From positions 1-11,223 of the forward strand of contig JAOXYC010213351.1 of NCBI GenBank assembly GCA_028565715.1: DNA of 11,223 bases, read 5' to 3'. This stretch comes from Phoronis pallida (taxonomy: Eukaryota; Phoronida; Phoronidae). Shown here piece by piece: positions 1-9,500 of the stretch; within the stretch, counting starts at the first letter, position 1; each line of letters begins with the position of its first letter. The notes beneath the pieces are model-generated. The model searched no databases. It was not told the DNA's origin and saw nothing but the letters and a program-made list of their open reading frames with translations. The position numbers were made by a program, and so were the translations under genes.

Positions 1-6
1 AAGTAA

Positions 7-53
7 AGTACACGTGTACTGAAACACGTGAAAAGCATTGTGCGCGGCACGTG
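7..53. repeat. Cluster of three CACGTG hexamers, one inside a 14-bp perfect palindrome
   Basis: CACGTG occurs at 11-16, 25-30 and 48-53. The first lies at the centre of AGTACACGTGTACT (7-20), which equals its own reverse complement. CACGTG is the canonical E-box read by bHLH-type factors, and three within 43 bp is more than expected in AT-rich intronic DNA. Function is unproven: this may be an intronic enhancer, or simply the edge of another palindromic repeat that begins outside the window. Confidence 0.4.
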
Positions 54-116
54 CATAATGAAGAATTGTAAAGTTCATGAACGTAAAGAATATTGAAATT
101 CTCCAATTTTTGCGCA

Positions 117-309
117 AATTGGCAATGTTAAGTGATAAAACGATTCTTTAATTCATTGGAAGTACTACCACCTTTTATTGGATTCGATTTTGAAAAATCA
201 TAGAACTCGCCAAAGGCTCGTTCGATTTTTCAAAATCTCATCCAATAAAAGGTGGTATTACTTCCCATTCATTGTAAGAATCACTTTTTATTCAAGTGAA
301 TTGCCAAAT
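117..309. repeat. Foldback (long imperfect inverted repeat), MITE-like
   Basis: The inner arms 166-199 and 224-257 are inverted copies of each other, 34 bases with about 32 matching (TACCACCTTTTATTGGAT at the left arm's start). Pairing continues outward less perfectly through GATTCTT / AAGAATC to ttggcaat (119-126) and attgccaa (300-307). It also continues inward through gaactcgcc / ggctcgttc, leaving almost no loop. The whole unit is close to 190 bp. Such near-complete foldbacks are usually miniature inverted-repeat transposable elements. I could not see a convincing target-site duplication, so the ends are approximate and the family is unassigned. Confidence 0.75.
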
Positions 310-379
310 GTCTTGCTTGATATTTTTGATAGAAAGTACAGGTGCTTGCAAATTGTAATGGTATGTGTTTTTATTGTAG

Positions 380-508
380 GATGGGGACTATGATAGGATT
401 CTTAACTTCCTTCAAAGACGGGGAGATATTCTAGTCAGTGTCGACGTTAAAGACAAACGTACTGGAAATACTCCACTAATATGGGCTGCTAAAAGAGGTC
501 ATTCCAAG
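380..508 (+). CDS. Exon 1 of the visible gene: ankyrin repeats begin
   Basis: The 43 codons (phase 0 in, phase 0 out) follow an acceptor ttattgtag and end at AAG|gtacag. The peptide starts DGDYDRILNFLQRRGD and continues to GNTPLIWAAKRGHSK. This gives one divergent first ankyrin helix pair, then the start of a canonical repeat with its TPL and WAAKRGH helix. The exon stops in the middle of the repeat, which resumes in the next exon as IVQLLLRHGADV. No in-frame ATG near the start can serve as an initiator, so this is not the first coding exon. Confidence 0.88.
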
Positions 509-3500
509 GTACAGTTTGAATTATTTTTGAAAATGAGACTAGCAATTAAATTAAATATTAGATTAACTGTATAGATGTAGCATCTAAAATGGAAAGCTAG
601 ATACATAACAAACACAAAATGAAACAAGGCAAATTCAAAAATGAATCACTTTACAATTGACTTTTTAATTGAATTTTGGTTCAAAGGAGATACTTAAACT
701 GCTATAAGCCTGTCAGTTGTAAATGCTTTGCCCAAGTTAAACATTTTCTAATACATAATAATAATAATTTCTTCATTGACAGATTGTGCAGTTACTCCTT
801 CGGCATGGTGCTGATGTTACACTCCGTAACTATGACAACAAGACGGCACTTGAAGTTGCCTCTCCTGCAATCAAACAAGTGTTACTGGACTCCATTCATC
901 GTTCTGGCTCCTCACATCAACACTTACTACAGGCGGCGTGGCAGGGCAATATTGAAGTTGTCAAGAAAATCTTGGTAAGAAATTTCTGTTATGTTGTAAA
1001 AGTCACATCATATAAAAATCCTCCTTTTTCACTAAAAAAAAAATGGTTGTCTATTGGAGATAATGGTATCTTTTTGTTTAGACTTCAGGAATGACCAATT
1101 TGTACAAAAGAAATGTGCATAAACAATGCAATTTAAAAGTTGGCAAATTAAAGAATTCTGGATTGACGTTTGAAGAATTCGTACACAGTGTGGCATATGA
1201 CATTTTTCTTTCTTCTTCACGATTTCATTTAGAAATGTTTTTAAAAAATTGATATTTTCTCTTTCAGTCTGAAGGCAAGGCTCTTGACATTGACTGTCGC
1301 AACTCTGATGGGTTAACACCAATGTTACTAGTCACAAGAGATGTGTTCCTGTTTGAGAAACTCGGCTCACAACTAGTGTCTTCATATGACCCACTCCAGG
1401 TTGTAGAGGAACTGATCACACACAGAGCGTAAGTTGATGTTTGATAACTAAAGTCTATATCTTAAACGTTACTAGTAACATGTTCTTATTTAAGAAGCTC
1501 AGCTCTCAACTAGTCTTTTCATATGACCCCCTCCAAGTTGTACAGGAACTCATCACACACAGAGCGTAAGTTGTTTTGTAACTATAGAAAATATCTAATG
1601 TTACTAGTCACATGTGATGTGTTCTTATTTGAGAAACTTGGCTCACAACTTGTCTCTTCATACATGTATGACCCACTCCAGGTTATACAGGAACTAATCA
1701 CACACAGAGCGTAAGTTGATAAATATAGACCATAAAGACCATCTTACTAGTCATATAAGATGTGTTATTGTTTGAGAAACTCCTCTAAAAAGTTAACCTA
1801 AACAGCTTTGATGTTCCATTGCTTCTTCTTCACCATTTGGTCATCTACAAGATGGAGTTTCGGTAATTATTCTTTGACTCTCCTCAAATGGTAGGCCAAC
1901 AGAATTAATCAGTTTCTGGTCTAGTAGTGATGAGTATGCCACTGCTGTGTTTTAAAGCTGCTGTCTTCAAACGGGTGTAATCATGAAATGCTGTAGTTTT
2001 GTATTATTAGATAGTAAAGATTCTATACTATTATTAAAACCAAAATTGATTTTACAGAGATGTCAATGCAATAGACCCTGAAGGCAGAACACCCCTTCAC
2101 TATACATCATCATCTAAGTCTACATCAGCCAATGATCTGGCTACATATATGCTCAGTGAGGGATCCAATGCTGGTAAGTATATCATGATGATTATCTTTT
2201 ACACAACTGCTATGGTTGCTAAAATGTCAATGTTACTGTATCATGAATCATGGGATATTGGACCAAGGTATCTGTGAAATATATTTTTTTTTTTTCTCAA
2301 ATGATATTTACTTCATCTTTTGATACATAGAGATGCATTGAAATTTTATCATGCACTTTTCAGTTTTAAATGAACAGTTGTACTTTAATATTTTGAATTT
2401 TGTCAAAATACTTGCCAAGGCTTGGATTGTAACAGAATTTTCAACTTCTTTGATTAATTTCACATTTCATAACTACTTTTGTAAATCCTAAACATATTAT
2501 TTCTTTAAGATATTCGAGATAAAAGGTGCTTCACCCCTATTCATTGTGCATCCCAGAGTGGAAATGTTGAAGTGGTGCTGGCATTATTACATAATGGGTC
2601 TGACCCTAACACGAGAGGATTCGCTGGTGCAACTCCCTTGCATATTACCGTAAGTTTGTGTGTAAAATTGGGTTACTCAGCAGTCTAAAATGCACAAGGT
2701 ATATTCTGGGATGATGATAAAAAGCAACATGTTTAGGGACAAAGCATGTATTTCTCCAGATTTGATTCAAACAAGATTCATTACAATACTAATTTCCCTT
2801 TTGCAAATGGTAAAGTTGCAGCAAATGTTAGAGTAAGATTTGATTAAGATTTTTTAAACCTTATAATAGGTTGAGAATAGACTGGAAATCTTCATTTCAA
2901 AAAAGTGTATCTTGACTACTCTTTAACACAAAGAGTGTAAATATTTTCAAAAACAAGAATACATTATGGAATCTCATGACTAGTTTCAAACAGCATCGTC
3001 CATTTTCAAATGAGCAGTGACTCATTCGTATAAACAATTACTACTACAGTCTACCTTAAAAACAGGAACATTGGACTCATGTTTAATTGAAAATAATACT
3101 CGCTGTGGTTACACTTGCAGGCTTATAATGGACATGAGAGAGTGGCAATGGCGTTACTTGAAAATGGTGCTGATGTTACAATGGTGGACGACTCTGGTCG
3201 GACACCACTAGATGTAGCTGTCTCTAAGAAGGTGAAGTCGACGCTCAAACAGGCGTGGGTTGAAGCGACGCAGGTCAAGAAGGAGGCTGAGTTAACACTA
3301 CGACCCATACGTAATGCAACAAAGTCTGGTAGTAGGAAGAGTGCAAGGAAACGAGGAGAGGTCATCTTTGATGTAAGTATTTTGTGAGGCATAAATTGAG
3401 GTTTCGGAAATATCATGTGTATGGCAATTCTATGTATGGACCATAATTAGAATATAAGCAAGAGATCTCAACAATATTACCTCCATTTTCTTTGTTGCCT

Positions 3501-6500
3501 AGTTCTGCCAAGTGGTTGATTGCAGCTTGTTGTGAAGTCAGATATGATTGTTGACCTCAGGATCAATCTGGCGACCTTGAAAAATAAAACAGCCACAGAA
3601 AAAATTATGCCTTCTAAAAAATATATTACCTTTGAATAGCAATAGGGGAATTTGATGGCATCAAATGATCATTGGTTGATAATGCATTTTGTAGCTCCCC
3701 AAAATGTCAAGCAGGAGTCCTGTACCCTCCATACTACCCAGCATTAGGAATGCGGAGGCTGATTTAGATGAAGTAAACATGATTGTTGGTGTGCCTCTGT
3801 TGCTTTCACTGTGCATGGCAGCTTTAATAAAGTGTTCAATCAAGTTTTAGCTAATTTTTGTTTCTTATCTATGGTGTAATTGGGAGAATGTATGACATTA
3901 TTTTTATAAAACTGCTTGTGTTAAAACTGTTTATGATTTTATGCAGATGACAATTTGATTTTGTTTAGATCTTCCTCATTTGGTCTTCGTGTTGATCATT
4001 TTGCCGAATGGCAAAAAATGAGTTATAAAGACATTTTTTGTGGGCTGTATTTTGTTATTTTAGTTTAAAAAGTGCAATTGTGTTTAATTTTGAAAATTAC
4101 CATTTATTGTTGGGGTGCATTTTGTGATCACCTTTTCATAACTTTTTATGATCGCGTTTCACAAAATATTGTGTAATCTCATATCAAGTAATTTGAAATG
4201 GAAAATAGTGTTAATAGAATGTATTTTATTGAAAATTTTTTTTAAATGTTTTGTTTTGTTTCAGTCTTTGGTAAACCCAACAGCATCTCCTCGACAACTG
4301 CCAAAAAGTAAGTGAAGTTGTGGTAATAATGTAAAAAAATTGAATATTTTACGACCACCAATACTCTTCTTTCTGCTAAAACATATTCCAATAAATGTCT
4401 TTATAATATGATGTTGGCTGATCAGTATAACAATTATAGCTGGGGCTGTGTAAAAGGTCTTGGCATTGATTGCATATTCGCAAGCGATGCCATAGAGAAG
4501 AAATGGGGGTTTATTTAAATTATCAGTGGTAATAGAAGAATTATGATCTGCTTCTTAGGGAAATTCCCAGTTATATGGACCTTGTACTAGACCTATTCTT
4601 ATAAACTCACAGATTATTAGTAAAACTGTTACTCATTTGATGTTTTCTATCTTTTCAGAGCTGACACCTCTCAACCATGATGCATCACCACGATCGTTGA
4701 CAGCAGACACTCTAAACGCTGAGTGGGATGCCTTAAACATTCCAAAAGCTTTAAATAGGTGGGCAAAATTGAGTGCCACAGATTAAAAATAGATCTGAAG
4801 TAAATCAAAACCTTATCAAACTGTAGAGTAAATTTTCATCTTTTGACTGATTTATTTCATATCACCTATAAACACTATTTCATGGATCATAACATTTGAA
4901 TACATTCATCTTAAACTAGTGAGCAATTCATTTAAAGAAATATTCTCCAATCATGTCTCCAGTAAACAGATCTAAGTCAAAAAGTGTTGCTAGCATGGTT
5001 CCACATTCTTAAACATTTACTTTTAGTATTTGTACGTTGTCTTTAGTGAGTTTTTAGCCTGATCACAAGATTTGGTAGATTTTCAGTTACTGCTTTTACT
5101 ATTATGTTTGGAATATATGAATGTATCACTTCCAATGTTTTCAGGGAAGGTCCTCGTAGACTTGGAGAACCACGAGGAAGACCTCCAAAGATGCCAAACA
5201 CCCCTGAAAAATCTCCAACAAAAACGTCTGACCATCGATCTCTCACACCACTTGGTGAACGACCTGTGTCTCGTATTCTGTACAACAGGAGCGCTAGTGA
5301 CATGACAGAGTTGGAGAATACACACCAGAGGCTTGCCATGAGAAAATGTAAGCTTGAAAAGACTGAAAATACAAAATTTGAAAAGACAAAATTATAGCTG
5401 TTTACAGACAGAGTTAACTCTTTCGCTGCCAAGTTTTTTTTAGAATCGTACTTGCACGTGCAAATTTAATGGCGGAGAAATTTTCTAAAATAAGGTCATT
5501 TGTACAGTTGACACCCATGAATTTAATGTTTTCATTCTTTCGGAAATCCTTTCACGGTAAATTACTAACCTTGACTGATTTATAAAAGTGGAATTCTGAG
5601 TCCGAATCGTTCGCAATTCTTGTGAAAACATCGCTGAAAGAAGCCAGTTTATCGACCACAGATGATTATTTTTCAAATTTCACTCAAATTCCTTCAAAAT
5701 CAACAAAAAATCACCGAATTCTCTGCTTTTTTTCGCGAAACTTATTCAACTGCCGTCAAGTGGCAATGTCGTAAAGTATGCTTTTAGCGCTCCCTAGTGC
5801 CAACTCTAGAAATCGATTTAGAATGTACCGATTGCAAATGTAGCCTTAAGGCGACATTGGCAGTCTGTGCGGGTGTCGCCTTAAGGCGCCATTGGCAGCG
5901 AAAGAGTTAAACTTTTCTCAATCATATTTCTCAAAAAAACGGACTACATAAGATTTTGACATTTTTTGACTGCATTTAAAGTTCAAAAGATTTGAAAAAT
6001 CTTATAAAGATAAGATAAATATTAATGTCCAAATAAATTGACCAACGGTTATCTTTTCTAGCTGATCCTGTACGTAAGTTTGCAGCTACCCCAACAGGCG
6101 ACTCTCATCTTCAAGTGACTGTGATGGGTCTTGACCTGGATAACACCAACATGCGTGTGGATAAATCAGCATGGCGGAGATATAGTGAGCCACAAGCAAC
6201 GTCCTTTAGTGACCTGGCGGCATCATGTGATGACATGTTGGCTAGAGGTAGGTGGTTACCTTCTTTTAACCTTTAGTCTGAGTATTAAGAGATTATTGAA
6301 ATATTTCAAAGATTGTAAAGCTATTGATAATTTTGTTTGGTGAGAGGATCTTATTCTTTCTTACAATATTACCAGTTTATGTATCCTATTGCTAGCTCTC
6401 AGAATTATTTCAAAAATATAATCCTTAAAGTAACACAACCGGTTTCAGACTGTTCGAAGGTTTAGAAACACAATTTGGGAGTTCTATTAGGTCAGAAATG

Positions 6501-9500
6501 ACTTCACGAAGTTACGACTTTGAGTTGAGACAAACATCTCAAAAATCCTTCGTATATGTGTGAATTAATGCCAACCACTGCAGATTGTTATTCGTGCTGC
6601 AGCATGAATAACAATCAAGCCGTCTGAATGACAGGCACGAACTAGAAATCGTTGGTTTGGCATTAAATCACTAAAACACGACAGATTTCTTATTAGTTTG
6701 GCTGTACTAAGGTCATAACGTAAAGAATGCAATCCTGACCCACCAAAAAACACAAAATGTGTATTAGACAGCTGGCCAAAAATGTGAAGCTTGAGTTAGA
6801 TGGCAAAATCATGTTAGAAGCAAACAAACAATGTATCTTTAATTATTGGACGAAAACTTTTAATAACCACATTAGATTTTTGCATGATTAAAAGTAGTAG
6901 ATGGCAGAAAGAAATGCAGTTGATTGTTTCGGTAGGAGACGGTATCTCAAAACTCATGGCAGATGTCTATTCACAGTCCACATTTGAATATTAAGTTATG
7001 GTCAGCTCTGTACTCTTAAGGTATTTTTTTCAAACAAACTAATCAATTGAAGTCGTTTAACATATTTTTTTTATATAGGTCGTCAATCAGTATTCTCCCC
7101 AGAGAGGTCAGATTCTGCTTCCCCTCCCCCCAGACTGACCCCACTGAGGACCCCCTCGGGCTCTGACCGGCGCAGGATGAAGATCCCAGACACCATTGAT
7201 GAAGATAAAGTTGCCAACTCTAAGCCAGTCATTTTAGATCTCGGTAATTTTAATCAAATACTATGTTAAAAAACTTGAGTTTGTTTTACTTAGGCAAGAG
7301 GTTTATTATTTGTGTACACAAGTATACAAATGCTGTTTCCGTAAAAAGTTAGTTTCCAAAGAAAAATTTAGTTGTTTTTGAAAGATATGGTATTTCTATA
7401 CGTTTGCCAAAGCACAGTATAAAATGAGATATTTTAAAGATCAAGATTCAGTTGTTAAAAAAAACTTGGACACAATCATATTGAAAAAATGCGTTTAATT
7501 CATCAAATCAAAAGGTGAAATTACTCTCTTTTTATTTGAATTCACGTCTGTTCAATTTGATAATGTCTTATGACCCATTTATTGCTCTCTACCTTTTCTA
7601 AAACTTTTGATATTTTCAAATTCCAGATCAAATGAAGTTGACCCAGTCTAGCGGCTCACCCCTGTTCATAGACTACAGCTCCCTCTATCCAGGACGACGT
7701 ATCCCTGCCACCCCCTCATCTCAGGGTAGAGTCAGCAGCACACGTCTTATTGATCTGTCATCTGACTTTGGGTCACCTGATCACTCGCCTGAAGACTCCT
7801 CAAAGGTTGGTTACAAATCAAATTGCAATGCTCTATTGAATATAGAGTATGACTTAAAAGAATTGTCAAAAAAGAATCATTCTGTATGCTAATTTAACTG
7901 TCAATGATGTATAAAGAAGTTTTGTTCATGTTGTACACCACATCATGTTAAGTAATTTATCTTTCTGGATCTCAGCAATGTACATGTTGTTATTATGAAA
8001 AACAAGACTTTTGAATCAGATCATCTTGTAGCCAATAAGCGCTTACATAGATTGTGTATTTATTCAATTGTGCTGGTCATAATTTTGACGGTATTTGTGA
8101 ACAGGAACTATAGGTATTTTAATAAATTCAAGATGATCTGATTCAAAAGTCTTGTGTTTTTTCATAATAATGACTCGTTAACATATTTCAATGTTATCAA
8201 GTACATATCTTTAAGACGGTTAACAGTCAGTTAACCACAAAAGCTCACTCTTATTGTGGGGCTGATTCATTCAAAATTGATAACACGTCAATTTTTAAAA
8301 ACCAGTGTTAGAAGGCAATACAATACTAATACCTGCCCCTTTCTGCATTCCAGGACAGCACACCAAGATCTGACTCAAACTCTCCACAACACTCAATTGT
8401 GCATAAAGAAAATTTCAACATTGAAGATACTCGCATCTTGGAGAAATCTGCTTCCAATCGTAGTAGTGTGACTTCTAGTATCAGCGACATGACAACACCA
8501 TCTCCCATCAATACTGAAACACCCAGACGCCTTAGCCTTCCACCTATGGGAAGTCCCCAAAGCTCAACTTCCAAAATCTTGCCTAAAACTTCACAAAAAT
8601 CTGCTAAACCTGCTCAAGTTTCTAAGTGGAAATCCCCAGAGAAAACTGTAGATAAAAATGAACCAAGTGTTGATAAACTTCTGGTGCCTGGATCTGACAA
8701 AACAGTGCAAAACAAAACAAACTCTGCAAGAAACTTTAAAGCGAGCTCTCCTCATGGTGGAGGTAGAAAAGAGCCTGGTGGCAAAAGTATTGATCACATT
8801 GCAAGCACTTCGCAAACTGCAAGATTGCGTGCTCAGGCTAAAGTGAATGCTGTTAGTAGATTTGCTAATGTGAAGAAAGGACAGAATTCAAAATCAAACG
8901 AGAGTTTAAGCAATGAGTCGTCTAATAATTCAGAACAAAGCAAAGACATTGAAAGTGCAGTTAGTGACAAGGAAAATCCAGCTTCATTACTGAAAAACAA
9001 AGTGACTGTTCACTCTAATTTATTTGTGACAGAAGTCCCAGAAAGCTTCACGGAAAGTGTGAAACCAAATTACTCAATCACAGAACCAAAGAAGGATCCT
9101 ACTGCTGTTGGTGCTTCCACAAAAACAGTTGGTGCTGTTGTGAGGCAAAATGATTCAAAAGAGAGCAATAAAAATGATGCAAAGTCTCAAAAAGGAAAAC
9201 CGGAACTCAAATCAGGTGAAGAAAATGCAAAATCCCCTTCAAAAGTCAATCAGCAGTCAGGTCCTACACCTTCAAAACCTACCACAAAATCTCCAAGAGA
9301 TGCTCAAAAAGGTGATCAGAAGTCTGTGCCTGTATTGAAGCGTCAAATTTCTTCAACCTCCGTTGCAAGTGGGGTCAGTGGTTCATACCCGGTCAAAGGT
9401 CAAACCGAGAAGAATACTAGTCTCACGAAGGTCAGCTCTACGATAATATCAGATCACCCGTCTGCAATGAGCTCACCCAGGGCTGGTGCCATGAAAGGAT

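Larger units (their letters stand above)
1..379 (+). other. Upstream intron 3' end (or 5' flank) with no visible coding exon
   Basis: No ankyrin-like or otherwise convincing coding segment is seen here. The stretch ends in a pyrimidine-rich acceptor, tgtttttattgtag, directly before exon 1. Exon 1 starts in phase 0 and in the middle of an ankyrin-type helix pair, so at least one earlier exon with the start codon must lie upstream. The stretch contains a foldback (117-309) and three CACGTG hexamers near its left edge, listed separately. Confidence 0.7.
1322..1784 (+). repeat. Tandem array: 3' half of exon 3 plus donor site, about 3.3 copies
   Basis: Four units of about 140 bp lie head to tail. 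Unit A is in exon 3 (from 1322), B starts near 1468, C near 1598, and a truncated D covers about 1743-1784. Each full unit contains the stretch corresponding to FLFEKLGSQL through ITHRA and ends in cacacacagagc followed by gtaagtt; donors sit at 1429, 1566 and 1711. B lacks about 7 bases near its start relative to A and C, and C has a 6-base insertion adding two codons. Most other differences between A, B and C fall at third codon positions. B and C could be decayed copies or cassette exons. Confidence 0.9.
1429..2057 (+). other. Intron between exons 3 and 4
   Basis: 629 bases, donor gtaagt, acceptor aaattgattttacag. Its first half is occupied by the exon-3-derived tandem copies. From about 1785 to 2057 I see only unique AT-rich sequence, with no frame continuing the protein and no further repeat of note. 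Confidence 0.8.
5348..6061 (+). other. Intron between exons 9 and 10, carrying a transposon
   Basis: 714 bases, donor gtaagc, acceptor ggttatcttttctag. About two thirds is the TTAA-flanked element at 5418-5906; the remaining flanks are ordinary AT-rich intron sequence. Confidence 0.82.
6248..7078 (+). other. Intron between exons 10 and 11
   Basis: 831 bases, donor gtaggt, acceptor atattttttttatatag. The middle is taken up by a large foldback (about 6445-6775). The rest is AT-rich and shows no coding segment. Confidence 0.8.

Noticed and set aside
178-393. Plus-strand 71-codon frame
   Set aside because: It spans the foldback and the exon 1 acceptor in a frame different from the ankyrin frame; it is a by-product of the inverted repeat.
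1523-1714. Stand-alone 63-codon gene
   Set aside because: The sequence is two tandem copies of part of exon 3 read in two frames; it is better explained as duplicated exon material.
3661-3843. Minus-strand 60-codon frame in the long intron
   Set aside because: It overlaps the plus-strand segment that looks like a cassette exon; splice sites and phases support the plus strand only.
3998-4021. Short inverted repeat around ttgccgaatggcaa as a terminator or operator
   Set aside because: It lies in a eukaryotic intron, is short and imperfect, and has no context supporting a regulatory role.
4441-4510. GC-richer segment in intron 7 as a hidden exon
   Set aside because: The frames that would fit the neighbouring phases meet stop codons quickly and no convincing donor follows.
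5043-5432. Minus-strand open frame of 129 codons
   Set aside because: It lies opposite exon 9, whose plus-strand frame is spliced and continuous. The antisense frame runs into the intron and transposon edge and has no recognisable domain.
6565-6753. Minus-strand 62-codon frame
   Set aside because: It lies entirely inside the foldback element; its open state is incidental and no protein family is recognised.
7632-7892. Treating the 86-codon frame as a complete small protein
   Set aside because: Its 5' part is exon 12, preceded by a good acceptor and in frame with upstream exons; its 3' part runs into an AT-rich intron.
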